Below, piece by piece: positions 11,301-23,130 of a stretch of DNA of 64,000 bases. This DNA is from Yamagishiella unicocca (lineage: Eukaryota > Chlorophyta > Chlorophyceae > Chlamydomonadales > Volvocaceae). Where the stretch lies: assembly GCA_003116995.1 (NCBI GenBank), contig BDSL01000014.1, positions 682,001 through 746,000 on the forward strand. The letters run 5' to 3'. Positions within the stretch are counted from its first letter, which is position 1, and the number at the start of each line of letters is the position of its first letter. Under the pieces are notes generated by a model. That model saw only the letters and a list, made by a program, of their open reading frames with translations, searched no databases and was not told where the DNA came from. The position numbers were made by a program, and so were the translations under genes.

Positions 11301-13598
11301 GTGATCGGGTTTCCGTGATCGGCTGCAACCGTATGGCGCATGGCATCACTGCCGTCAGTTTTCGTGCGTTGCGCGGTCTCTGGACCTCCAGAGACGCCCC
11401 AGCACGAGTGCGTGCTGGGAGCACATCAGCAGCATACGGGAGGCCGCGTCGCCTGCCTCCCTCTCACCTCAAGCAGCATCGCGGTCCGCTCCTCGGGCTT
11501 GTCCGCCACCTGCTCCTGCTCCTGAGTTACCGGCATCTGCTGCTGCACCGCCTGCTGCTCGCCGCCAACCCCTTGGTGGGCATCACCCACCAGCTGCTGC
11601 TGTTCCTGCGGCAGCGGCGGCGACAGCGGGCCCTCCGCTGCGACTGCTCCTTGAGCCGCCGCGGCCGCGGCCGCGGCTTCTGCGGCGGCGGCGGCCTGTG
11701 CGGCGTCCGTCGTCTCCGCAGCCGCCACCAAGCTCACGGCCGCCTCCGCCTCCGCCGCCTCCCGCTGCAGCTGCTGTTGCTGCTGGAGGGCCGCATGCGC
11801 CTCAGCGTCGGCGGCCGCCGCCACGCGCTCTGCACCAGCAGGCAGCACGGGCACGACAGCACCTTTACTAATGCCACAAAGCGGCCGGCAGTATGGGCCG
11901 CTTACCTTCGGCAATCTAGTCATACCATAAGGTACTGATTTTCTCGCGGCCTGGGAAATGTGGGTCGGGTTCGTTGTCACACCGGTCAACAGGAAACCAT
12001 TTCCCACAAACCCCGCCGCTCAGCCCGCGGTTGGAGACACCACGTTTGACCCACACGCGCCGCCTCACTCACCCGCTTCCTGCGCCGCCTGTGCCTCCGC
12101 CTCCAGCTCTGCTAGCGCCGCGCGGATGGCGGCACGGTCCCGTTCATCCATACCCGCCAGAGGGTCAGCGCCGCCGTCGGCCGCGGCTACGGCTCCCACG
12201 GCGGCGCCTTCGACCGGCTGGGCCACCGCCGCCGCCGCCTGGTCGCCCGGAGCTGCCGCCGCCCCGGCAGCCCCATGGGGAGATGGCGGCGTGAGGATGG
12301 GCACCGCGTCGTCGGAGCCGCGGACGGGGAAGTCAATTCCACGGTCCTGTTGAAGCAACGACGGGGGCGGAGGAGGGGCGCCAGGGCACTATGGAGCGGA
12401 ATATTGTGGAAGCGAGGCACGGAGTAGTGCCGTGGTGGGGAGAGTTCGTGAGGTCCTCTGAGCCAGGCGCAGATTCGGGCGCATGGTTTGGTACAGGTAA
12501 CCGGCAGGGTCAATTCGCAACAGCCGGTGGCTAAGCGCGTGGGGTGAATGGCTAACCGCGCGGGGTGAGGGGCAAAGAGAAAACCTGGTGAATTAGGGGC
12601 ATGTATGGTTTGTAAAACAGTTCTGAGGTTGCGTGCTGGAATGCTTGTTTGGACGGCCGGATGCTAACCGTGGGGGGCGGGGATGAGGTTGGAGATGGGG
12701 AAGATAAAGGGACATGAGCTTCGGCGGAAAGTCAGGGCATGAAGTTGCTGTTCGCGAATCGCGAGTCGTCGCCCTCGTCGCCCCTAACCAAGAGCCCGAA
12801 CCCGGTGTGCAAATCATCCCTGCGCCGCTGGATCCCCTGAGTCACGCGACCCACACCCTTGCGCCTCTTGCAGCACTCTGGCACTTACCAACAGGCTCTC
12901 ATAGGCTGCCTGGAACTGGCTGGGCTGGAGAGCACGAGCGAAGTCTTCAACCATACCAAGCATTTTGTCGCGCACTTCAGCATCCACCTAAATTGCGGAT
13001 TGGAGGGCGGCAGCCGTGTCAGCTGCGCGCAGCAGGCAAAACTGACACTGTCACCGGAAGTCGTGCAGCTGTTCCGCTCCAAGGTTATCCGAGGCAGCGG
13101 AGGACCACCCGTAACTTATATGTGAAACACCGTACCCGGGTGATGCTGGTATCGCCAGCGAGCTTGACGATTTCCGCCCAGAGCTCCGACGTGGCCAGAT
13201 GCGTGTGGAACTCGACAGTGCAGTTCTTGACGCATGTTTCCAGAAGCTACAGTAGCGGCAGCATCCAGGTGTTCATCAAATGTGCGCCGAAAGCGCCACT
13301 CAAGTGTGATCGGTATCCTCACCGTTAGAGACAGCAGCTGGACCTTGGTGTTGTGCTTGGCAAGATTGCGCTTTATTGCCTTTAGCGTGCGACCACTATG
13401 TAAGCGAACTTCGCCGTTGATGAAATCGACGACTGCGAGGTTGAGGGTCCAGTCTGGTGCAATAAGACCATCGCTGGTCGCCTTATCCACCAATTCCGCA
13501 GCTTCCTTTTCAAGAGGGTCCTGAGGGGTGGTAGAACCCTTAAATTCGGCGAGCTTGTCGGCAAACTTTTCTTTCAGTCCCGCAAACAGTGACGACAT
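8308..13598 (-). CDS. TOL: TOM1-like (TOL) VHS-GAT domain protein
   Basis: Nine exons: 13598-13323, 13246-13136, 12987-12889, 12346-12073, 11829-11468, 10832-10644, 10151-9899, 9542-9066, 8636-8308 (TAA); 789 residues. TOL proteins bind ubiquitinated cargo at endosomes and hand it to ESCRT-I, doing the job of ESCRT-0 in plants and algae. The VHS domain is in exons 1-4, with VDKATSDGLIAPDW, LLETCVKNC and RGIDFP near residue 165. The GAT three-helix bundle spans exons 6-7, with LLLSEMLASV and LSRVLSRYDQLL. The rest is Ala/Gln-rich, with an acidic DLINFDDE near the end of exon 8 and LLSGLDIHG in exon 9; such C-termini often bind clathrin. The ATG is the first in frame before the VHS helix. The only soft boundary is the exon 8 donor (TTAG|GTGCGC), chosen by phase. 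Confidence 0.88.
8926..9018. repeat. 15-bp minisatellite in TOL intron 8
   Basis: About six imperfect 15-bp units of the type CTTCCCTCACTGCCG lie tandemly inside the last intron of the TOM1-like gene (9065-8637). The array adds a GGGAAGCGG-rich run to the sense strand of the intron. Confidence 0.85.
9853..9898. repeat. 23-bp duplication of a 5' splice site
   Basis: Two direct 23-bp copies, each starting GTGAGTGCGCGGCGGGG on the minus strand, begin at the exon 7 donor of the TOM1-like gene (9898) and at 9875. Both copies carry a good GTGAGT donor. Confidence 0.85.
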
Positions 13599-16500
13599 TG
13601 CTGCGATACAGGCAAAGCCCTAGGTACCGGTACGAAAATTCAGAAACGACATGTGTTGAATTAGAATTGATGATATTCTGATCTAGCGTATCTCTAGGGC
13701 AAGGGCCATGCCCAGCCAACCGTAGAGTGCGAAACCACTGTACGGCGCGCAGATGGACGACATACCTTACATTGTCCACTTTTCCTGGTCTAGGAGGGTT
13801 TATATGCATCATGTGTGTGTCATTCCTCGCAGTGTCCAGGACGGTGCTTGCCTTTGGATGACAAAGGTGCGCTGCTGGTGTGCGCCGCTCCTCTGGCGTA
13901 TGGCACGCGCAAGTCGCCAATTCCATGTGCCCCGACGTCGACACACATGGCATGCCGGCTGCTTAACTCCTTGGCAGTCGCCGGAACCGTCCGAAACCTA
14001 CGCTGCGACTTACAGCCATCCAGTAACATAACTGGATGCGAGCCTAGGCCGAAGGCGCCCTAAAACATACGAAGCCTGAACACACGCAGTCCGAGCCGCC
14101 AACGTAACCCCTGCCAGCTCTGCACGTTAGCATCAAGAACACACAATGCTAAAGAACAATATACTGGACCTAGCAAACCCTGCCCTACAGCTGCACCCTG
14201 CCCTCGCTGTCCTCTCGTAAGAAACCACAACAAATGCGACATGCCAAAACGCTGCAAGGTCGTCACCTTTTAGTAACGGTACACGTCAATCTGCCCAGGG
14301 ATAGCCATCCTGCGGCCACATACCTGCGGGCAAAACAAGCTATTATAGAAAACGCCGAGATCCAACGCAATGCCGTACACAACGCGACGACACAGTCAGA
14401 CGTCCAAACGGGTCATACCATAACAGGTCCGCTGTTCATGCATGCGAAAGCGGACACCCGCTGCTTGTTGACCCGTAGCACACTCCAACCGCACCAACGT
14501 CAAAAGCCACCCAGCAGCCTCCAGCAGCAACCACTCGGGCGTTGCCTATCTCACGTCCGCGCCGCTTGCCTAGCCACTACTTTACAGCCCATAAGTGTCA
14601 CAAATGCTACGCAAACCGACCTAGCATACAAAGCGCTGCAAGGAGGGGGCCCCTGCGCTGCCTACCAAGCGCCTGCTGCCTGCACGCACATCAACGGAGG
14701 GCGGGCAGCATGCTGGTACGCCCGGATTCATGACCCTGCTGCCCGGCAGATATTCTCTGCGTAGGGGTTGGAACAGCAACGGCACAATCCCACGACAATG
14801 GCGCTACATTCTTCACTAGTTACAACCACCTTCAACTTCCATTCAACCGCCGAGCTGGCCCGCCGTGCTGGCGCGTGCAGGCGCCTCTTGGAGCTGCCCG
14901 TACGCGGACCGCACACCAAAAAGGGTCTTGGGGTCTTGGCACAAAACACAAAATACTATCCCTGGACGTCAGACACGCAGACAAGCAGACATGCAGACAC
15001 GCAGACACGCAGGCACACAGGCACGGGCGGCTTGGCTGCCCGCCAGACGGGCGGCTTCGGAAGCAAGCGCACGCAGCACATGCAGGGACGGGGCAAGCTT
15101 GCTTTCCTTACGCCCATTGCTGAATAGAAAATCATCGCACGAGCACCCCTAAAGGTGTCGGGGTGTTGTGTTGACCACTGAGGCGGCAAAATATCAGCCG
15201 GCGCAATGCCGGCGGCGCAATCAAGAGGGGGCTACCGAATGGATCACGCTAGCCTCTTGTCCGGTACATACGACCGACCGACCGATAAATGATCACGCAA
15301 ACGGCCACGGAGCTGACCCAATCGGTCAGCACCGTCCGCCTCTCCGACAAGTCATCGCCGCCCGCTGACCCCGGTCCCGGCCAGATGGGCCACCACCCCG
15401 TGTGTGCTAGTGTACGGTTACGATAGTCTCACGTAAGGACGTACAATCCGATTCAAACCGCTCCCACACCCCAAAAAAGGGAGCGCATCGCGCTGCGATA
15501 AATGGGTATGCGGAGGAACGAGGTCGTACAGTGCGATACTGCAGGCAAGGATTGGTTTCGCCCGGCTAGGAGCCATCAGCCCCTTTGTTCCACAAAGCTC
15601 TTTACGTCTTTCGCCAGCAACACCGGTCATATGTGTGACGACATGCTGGCGCGCTGCCGGGTATACCCGGAAGTCTTCCACACACATATCGACGCCCGAG
15701 CGCAAGAATTGGGTCCGTTCGACGGTAACACACGCCGGCACCTCCCACCTCACGGTGCGGCAAACGCTCCACCACACCCGTTCGCGATCACGTGCGCTCG
15801 GCAAGGTGCGGTGCGATAAACAGTCCACGAAGTCCCAAACAGCGCCCGAAGTAGCTGCAGCAGCGGGGTACCAGGGAGTGGTGACTATGAATCAAGAGCA
15901 TGCGCCGAGGAGTCTCAGGGGCCTGCGGGTAGGGGCGGCGCGCTGGCCGCGGCGCCCGCTGTACAGGGGGGCTCCGATTCGACTCGGACCTCATCCCGCA
16001 ACCGCCGAGTTCTAGAGGGAACAGAACAAGCTACCAATCACCAACCACCAATCAAGTTTCACCTTGCCCCGGTGTTGGGGCTGGGCCAGCCAAGGTGTCG
16101 CCTTCATGGCTCCGACACATCCCGGTCAGCAACCCCTAGCCAGCAGCAAACATGGCAGTTACTACCGGTACCCTAGGACGGCTGGTCACGTCTGAGCGCG
16201 CGCTCTGAGTCTTCGATTATTAGCGCCGTCTCGCTAATGGGCATCTCAGCAGGTCCCTAGCTCCTTCTACTTGCTACTTGCTACTTGCAATGCCTCGTGC
16301 CCTCTCTCCCGCACCTCTCGCACTCAAGTAACGACGCCAACACAACGATGTCACACTTGGGCTAGGATAAAGTAAAGTGTAAACTTTCGCGCCCATATGC
16401 GGGAAAGCCGTTTCCGCGACATTGACCGCCGCCGCCAGGCCGCCAAGTTGGCAGCGCCGGCAATATATAGACTCAATATAATACCTAGCGGGAGCCTGAA

Positions 16501-16900
16501 GAGACGAACGAACCTCTCAGGGAGGCGTCGATGAAGATACGGACCCGCGGCTCCCTCAAACATCCAACAAATGCTGGCGACGACGCCAATGCTTCCCACC
16601 CACCTAAAACCCTAAGAGTGCACCCGGCGGGCACCTGATTGTCATCGGGTGCCGCTCATGGATACCAGAGTCCCTGCGAGCTGCTCTGCTGCCCCTGCTG
16701 CTTTCAGCTGCTCTGTTGTTGCCTTTCGACCACCGACCGCCGGGGAACCGGTTGCGTTTCCGGTTTACTCTCACCCGATTTGGAGGCTCGATCACAACTT
16801 GGGCGGCATTTCCCAATAATCACATTTTTGGTAGCGGCACATTTACTGACACAACAACAACTTCCTGGCACAAGACATCGAGCGCGAACTAGCTGCCGCT
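13599..16900. other. TOL upstream region and intergenic DNA, no gene recognised
   Basis: This is the promoter side of the TOM1-like gene. Composition is less GC-rich than the genes and no family motif is seen on either strand. A short GCAGACAC-type microsatellite lies at about 14975-15025. I see no tRNA-like B box. Confidence 0.5.
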
Positions 16901-17029
16901 ACCTGCTACTCGTATCAAAAAAAACAGGCGAACCGCAGGGTGGTCTCTTCGCGGCGTTCATTCCTACAGACAACGCCTCCAGCGATGGGGCACCGGCAGC
17001 GCCGAGGTTGGGGGAGCTCGGCATCAGCC

Positions 17030-17458
17030 TCAACGTCCGCCGCCCTGCTCTTCGGGCCCTCGAAAATCCAACGTACGCCGCCCGCGTTTGCCGCGATTCT
17101 CCGCTTTGAAGTCACCGACGGCGATGAAGCTTGCGCTAGCGCCGCTGCTGCGGTTGGCGGGGGGTGGTCGCGGGTGTGGTGGCGACCGCGAGGGGGGCTT
17201 CGGACTCGGCGGCGGCGGCCGCGACGGAGGGTGCGGACGTGGCGATGGCGGTGGCGGACGTGGCGATGTCGGCGGCTGTGGTAATGGCGGCGGCGGTTGT
17301 GGTAATGGAGGGGGTGGAGGGGACGGCCGTGGCCGCGGCGGCGGCGGCTGTGGTGGCCGCGGAGGGCGAGGCGACAGCATCTTCGGTGGCGGCCGTGGCA
17401 ACGGAGACGCCGCCGTTGCCTCGTCCTTATCCTTACCCTTCTTGAGCATGATCTGCAC
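17030..17458 (-). CDS. hypothetical Pro-rich protein (doubtful)
   Basis: An ORF of about 140 residues begins ATCATG (Met at 17446) with a charged start MLKKGKDKDE, then PPPPSPRP-type repeats, and ends with FIAVGDFKAENRGKRGRR. Pro codons use all four third bases, which fits protein-level selection, and (SP)n-rich linkers are common in volvocine wall proteins. No signal peptide is present, and the opposite strand gives an equally open Gly-rich frame (17088-17474). It may be one exon of a longer gene or non-coding GGC/GCC-rich DNA. Confidence 0.25.
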   Translation of the reverse strand: MQIMLKKGKDKDEATAASPLPRPPPKMLSPRPPRPPQPPPPRPRPSPPPPPLPQPPPPLPQPPTSPRPPPPSPRPHPPSRPPPPSPKPPSRSPPHPRPPPANRSSGASASFIAVGDFKAENRGKRGRRTLDFRGPEEQGGGR

Positions 17459-17971
17459 GGTTGCAAAGCAGTAAATTGTATGAAGCGCAATTGGGAAGGC
17501 GATCGAAGCTGAAAAGGAAAGGTGCAGGGGAGAAGCGCATTTCTGGTGGCGCTGGGGACGGCAGGCCGTGACAAGTGGTGTGCGTTCTGGTCCCGGTGCA
17601 GGGGGTGGGGAATGCAGGTGGCTGCGAGGAGCGACAGGTCAGGGCACCGCCGAGGGACCGCGGCACGGCCCGCGGTTATTTTCGTCCTTGATCGTGGCGG
17701 CTGTACGACACGATGCGAGCCCCCGAGCGGGGCACACACGATCGAATCCTATCTGGGCCGGCAGTCCCCACCCGGGACTCGTTGCCACGTGTCGGCGGCA
17801 ACAGAAAACCGATAATCCAGCCAACCCAACACCCAGGGCCCCCTCTGCCTTCCTCTCAACGCAAGTCATGAGAGCTGCGACCCACGCCCCAACCAGCTGG
17901 CCAGCCGACTGACGGCTTCCGGCTGCGCAGCGACCAGCGAGCGATGAGGGGCAACCTCCCGCCTCCAGTCC

Positions 17972-20900
17972 CTACCGACCGACGGAATCCTTGTTCGTCA
18001 CCACGCCGACCGGCCGACTCACGTGCACGAGTCCCTCGTAGATGAGGCCGGGTACCGTCTCCTTCTCCGCGTCCGAGTCGCTCTTTGAGGCCCCCGCCTT
18101 GGGGGGCGGCGGCGGCTTCGTTGCGGATGGGGCCTTGCCGGCTGAGACCTTGCAGTCAGGGTCGTCCAGGTCCACCAGCCTGGGGGGCCGGGGTGGTAGA
18201 AAATGATCCGCGAATCCACGGCCGGGAGGGGGGGAGATATAAAATGTATCCGCGAATCCACAGCCAATACAGAGGGCAGAGGGGGCGAGAGGGCAGGAGA
18301 AGATTGGGGTTGGGAGTGTTGCCCTGCACCGCCGGACGTTGACCTTGCGGCGCGTGGTGGTCGTATGGGTTATGCTGTGTTGCTATCATCGCTGCTTCAG
18401 GCCACACGACGCTAGAACCAGTGGAATGACTGGATGTGCGCCCTACCAAGGAAGGAAAGGGGGCGAGTGTACAGCACCTCCGGAGGCATGCGGCATTAAT
18501 GAAGTGCTTCCGGGACCCCCGGATTGTCGCACTAATCGATAAACCCCGCCCAGCTGCGGCTCCTCCGGCTCCGGAACCCGGCGGCCGGTTTCGACTTTGC
18601 CATCCGCACCCGTCGCAGTCGTCATCCAGGCCGTTGCCGCAGTCCGTTTCGTAGTCGCTGTCCGAGGTCTTAACACAGACGCCAATGAGGGCGTAGCCTG
18701 GGCGAGGGGCGCAAGCGGTCCGGGTCGGAGGAGCCCGGGTCGCGCGGTGAGTGGGCGGTGCAACCGCTAAAATGACGGTGATGACCCTAAAAAACCTAAA
18801 ACCGCTAAAATGACGGTGGTGACCGAAATAATCCATGAAACCCATTAACCGGTACCTCTTCCCGCGGGCTCTGAGCCCCATACCTGGCCCCCTCCCCCCC
18901 CCGACCACCACGTCGCAGCGTATCATTTACTCCCCCCACGTCGTGTATCCCACGTCGTGTAACCCATGTGGGGAAATCCATGTGGTGTAACCGGGTTTGT
19001 ATGCCCCTTCCCCCAACGTGCTGTTGCTGCGACTCACCTTCCCACATGTCCAGGGCTGTGATCACGATGCGACATAACTGCAGCTCGTAGGAGCTCCCCT
19101 GTCGGACAGTGCAGGGCCCACGATGCCGTCTGGTTGCACGAAAAGCAGGTTGCGCCGTCCTTTACGCAGCAGCTTCCGCAGCCGTGGCTAGTCGAAACGC
19201 CAGTCATAACGCGGTGAGAAACTAGCTGTCCGTAGCACGGCGGCCAGACACGAGACCTCAGGCACACCGCCTCGTTGTGCCTGCTACAGCGCACTTCGAC
19301 CCTTCCCTGTTTCCTCCAGCGTCGGGCGGTTTGCCTATGGCTGCACCTTCTGGTCAGTTGCTACCACTGTAACAGTTGCTACCACTGATATGATTCGAAA
19401 GTTTGGAGGTTGCAGCGACCCAGTCGTCAAGCCCGGCCAGCCACGGGCGCGCAGGACCCCAGCTCACCGTCACATCATTCGGTGTGGCTGCGTTGGGCAC
19501 CCGCAGGGTGGCCCGCACGACCGGCTTGACCATGGCGGAGAAGGAATAGCCGCTCCAGTCGTGCACGAACACCGCGCCAGTGCCGATGTCCTTCCACGGC
19601 ATGTCGTACCTGCTGGCGGACGTCCTGTACGACACCCAGAGCTGCTTGGTGCACAGCATGGGCACGCCGCTGTTGTCTATGAGGCTGAAGCCGGGGGACA
19701 AGTAGATGCGCATGAAGTGGTCCGAGTCCAGGTGGGCAGCAGGGATCCAGCGCAGAGCCGTCGTACCGGGGCTGAGGTCCTCGCGCTGCAGCAACACGAA
19801 GGGAGAACCCCAGCCCAGCTGCCAGACCTGTCGACGGTGCAGCGTACAGGCGGCGCCGCCCGTTGGTAGGTGGAGAGGGGGCCATGCGTGTGCCGCGAAG
19901 GGTCCTAGAAACGGGTAATTTAGACGCGGGCATGCACGAGTGACGTACGGTAGGCCAAGTCTGCATCCCCTCGCCTCAGCAGCTCTCCGCCCGTATCCGT
20001 GCACTAGCCCGCCCTGCGGTGCGGCACGTTGTGCGCGCGGCAGTGCGTTCAGACCCCAGACCCGCCTGGGGGGCGTTGTAGCATCGCAGACCGTAGCCCT
20101 TGTACGCTCCCATGGCGCTGGAGATGTCGCCGTACTCCTGTGTGGGCGAGTTGGCGTGCTGCAGCCATAGCGCGTGGCCCAGCTCGTGGAACCACAGCCA
20201 GGGGTTATCCCAGGTGTCCCCGGCGATCCACGTGTATGAGTACACATAGGCGTTTGGGTCCGCGGGTTGCGGGTTCATAGGGCCCGTGGTGGAGATGCCG
20301 GCCCAGCCGCAGTCCGCTTCCTGCGCCAGCCGACAGCAGGTAAGAAGGAGTTTAGGGTTTTGGGTGGCGGGAGAGGGCGTGGGGCTTGGGCGGGTGGGGG
20401 GCTAGGTTTGGGGGCTGGGCGTCAACTGCGCGGTCCAGGGAGGCGGGTCAGAGCAGTGCAGCCTGACGCAAACCGCCGCGGCGTGCCAGGTCCTTTAGGT
20501 TGCCGGCTCAATCCTCGGCTAGCTGTGTATTTGCGATCTGGGTGTGCTGGGGTATGGGGGGGGGCACTAGGGCTGGTTGGACCCGTTCGCGGTGGCCTTC
20601 GCTTGAGGAGTCGAGTCGACAGTGTTGTGCAGCTGGAGGCAGCGCGGGAAGGAGCTGTGCGCTCAGCGGTGGCATGTTCCGATGTGCGTCGGAGGCAGGG
20701 CGGAGTCACCCGATCAGAACACAACTCAGGTATGAACCCAGACTCCTATTTGTAATAAGCATACCAGGGTAACAGGGGATAAACGCAAGTTCGCAGCCGG
20801 AAGCCCTGAAGAAGCCCAGAGGAAGCCTGCCTTCCTGAGCACGCGCGTCACGAGTACCATAAGCACACTGTCACGACGACTACCTTCCTGACGTTGTATT

Positions 20901-23130
20901 AACACATGACAACGTGTGTCATGCATCCAATGGCGTCTCTCACGACGTTTTGGGTCGCGGAAGGAACCACCTGTCAATATGGCGTGCCGTCATCGCCTCG
21001 TCACCCCTTCCCGTCAGTAGCGCATGACAAATCTACTTGAATCGCGTCATTTCTGTTGAGAAGGTTAAGCCGGCGCATCCGCGAGTTGGGTTCGCTGCGA
21101 CGGTTTGGGCAACTTCCGCAGACCGTTTGGTTTCCTCGCTTGTATTCCCATCCTATCTGTACGTTTGACGTGCACATAAATCGACCATCCCGTGTCCGTT
21201 TTATACTTGCTTACAGATTATCCGTGGCAATTGCCGACTCATGTTCTTTATGCAATATGATGTCAGGACAACCGTTAAGTCCGACGTTTGTGCGAAATTA
21301 CACGAATTAAATACAAAAAATCCATATAGGGGGAGGACCGCACATGCTGGCGGCTTTCTTTGTTGTCGGTCACATGCCAATGCTTTGTGGTCGAGCGCTG
21401 TTCACAGGTCCAGCGCTGTTCACAGGCTCAAGCCAGCCTCTATATTACATGCCAGGCATCAATTTACTTAGTAGCTTCACTTTCGCCTACTTGTACACTG
21501 CTTAGTCAGACGAGACCTTAGTTCCCGGCCTACAGCTCGTTCAGATGCGCGGGCAACCTGGGCCCCTTGACGAACCTAACTTTCGGTGAAACCCTCGCGG
21601 CGCCTTAACGTCTTTACTGGCGCCGTATGGCCAATCGGCCGTCTACATGCTCGTGGTTTCGTACATTTTTGCACGGACAGTCGGCTCGGTTTGAGCACGG
21701 AACGTGTTGGGAGCTCGGCTGGCGTGTACTGTCCAGCCGACGCCTCCGCAGCTCCGCGTCAGGGTACTGCTCTAAACACGCAAGCCTGCCACCTGACAGT
21801 TCATGCATCTGCCTTCACGTCCAAATGATCCGAACGCCAATCTGAACCCCAGTCAGAGGGTTTCGCCAGGACTCGGCCTGACGGATGTGCGCTGCACCAT
21901 GCCATGGCCCTACCCCCTATGCATTATACCGTTTAGCATACCCAGACAGCATACATCCCTCAAGCCCGACACCTCTTCACCCGCTCGCACCTGAAATGTT
22001 TGGTGCAACTTCGGCATAACCATGATCCTGTGGTTGTAGTCCAGCAGGTTAATCTTAAGAGTGTTGATGGCGTACTGTTCAGCCCAATAGAACCAGCCGT
22101 ATGGATGTGTGCCGTGGCAGCTTGTCACGGTCCAATACCCGCCCATAGGACTCCCAGTTCCGTTGCAAGGCATGGTCAAGGGGCCGATCACTTTCGTGTG
22201 CTCCAGGTCTATTACGGTTTTACCGTAGGAGCATGTCTCCCAGTAATCAGCGAGGTTAGAAGGCGCATCCTGCAGAAGGTTCCATATGCCCTGAAGGGTG
22301 GCACAAACCAGGAAGGAAAACTTGTGAAGGGCAGGAAAGTTTCGAGGAGACAGGGCGGCGAGAGGGGCGGGCGTCCTCGCCGAACGGTGGGCGGCAGGGA
22401 ATAGGCGCCGGCACAGATCATCCAGGATATGCAACCGTCCTCTTTCACTTGACGACAAATGATGCCGAGTCGCAAGGTAGAGTGCCGTAGTACGTGGCAG
22501 TGAAGCGCACCCCGGAAGCAACAGCCACCTAACCACTTCATGCGATCGTGTACAATCCCAACGCTTGGCACTTGAACACAAGTGCAAGCTGCGTGGGGCA
22601 TGCTATTATACGGTAGGGGCATGCAAACGTGAGTAATAGAGGCAACCGGCTGCACGGCTCTACTCGGAGACTAAAGCGTAATCAGATATTACAGCCAGCA
22701 CCGCCCCAAGCTTGCGTTGCGCATGATATGTTGAGTTACGCTGTACATGGATGGTCGCGTCGCTGACTAGTCGAAGGAACCTGACGGTAGGTACTTGTGA
22801 GGAGACATCGACACCTACCTCGGGATTAGCCGCTGCACCTCCACCCTTGTTGCACATGTTGACTATGAAGATGATCGATTTCAGTGCTGGAGCCCTCCAC
22901 CGCACATCTACCGGCATGTCCAGCGGCGAGAAGGGGCCATCGATTCGCGCAGACACCGCAGACAGTCGCCGCTGGGATGGCTGCGTTCCATGTAGCTCCT
23001 CATAATCTTTCAAGAGCCGTTGCCTCTCGGAAAGCTGACGCACCAACAGCTGTCGCACGTCGTTTGTGCTCGCGCCCACCGCATCCAGGAACAAGAGCTG
23101 CAAACTACAGATAACGACTAGGGACAACAT
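17972..23130 (-). CDS. secreted M11 (gametolysin-type) metalloprotease
   Basis: Seven exons: 23130-22819, 22290-21991, 20320-20066, 19827-19468, 19098-19038, 18697-18610, 18179-17972 (TAG); 527 residues. Gametolysins are zinc proteases that digest Hyp-rich cell-wall glycoproteins. A signal peptide (MLSLVVICSLQLLFLDAVGAS) is followed by a propeptide-like region, then LADYWETCSYG and CGWAGIS, typical of M11. The zinc motif HELGHALWLQH is at residues 249-259, the Met-turn region is ISSAMG, and NAPQVWQLGW follows. The C-terminus carries CGNGLDDDCDG|LVDLDDPDC, an acidic probably Ca-binding motif split by the last intron. The intron after exon 3 needs a GC donor (CAG|GC at 20066/20065). Trp fills the place usually held by Gly in HExxHxxGxxH. 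Exon 4 also reads through to a stop at 19354, but the GTGAGC donor at 19467 and matching phases favour the longer model. Confidence 0.88.
18184..18222 (-). repeat. R3 interspersed element before a 3' splice site
   Basis: On the minus strand CCGTGGATTCGCGGATC is followed by a pyrimidine-rich run straight into the acceptor of the last M11 exon (18180). The core CCGTGGATTC also occurs just upstream of the acceptor of PotD-like exon 5 (36290-36346), and another partial copy lies at 18240-18265. Confidence 0.6.
18976..19017 (-). repeat. R1 interspersed element, sense, 20 nt after a donor
   Basis: Minus strand GGGGGAAGGGGCATACAAA, then CCCGGTTACACCACATGG. It starts about 20 nt inside the M11 intron whose donor is at 19037. 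It aligns closely with the R1 copies in the DEG-like gene 33-40 kb away. Confidence 0.65.

Noticed and set aside
17088..17474. Gly-rich + strand ORF
   Set aside because: It is the complement of the Pro-rich ORF listed as doubtful, and neither strand has decisive evidence. Starting from MPRFSALK it shows no RNA-binding motif.
19354..19467. Reading the fourth M11 exon on to a TGA at 19354
   Set aside because: The GTGAGC donor at 19467 plus three downstream exons with matching phases give a typical acidic Cys-containing C-terminus. The read-through tail has a duplicated 14-bp repeat and no family sequence.
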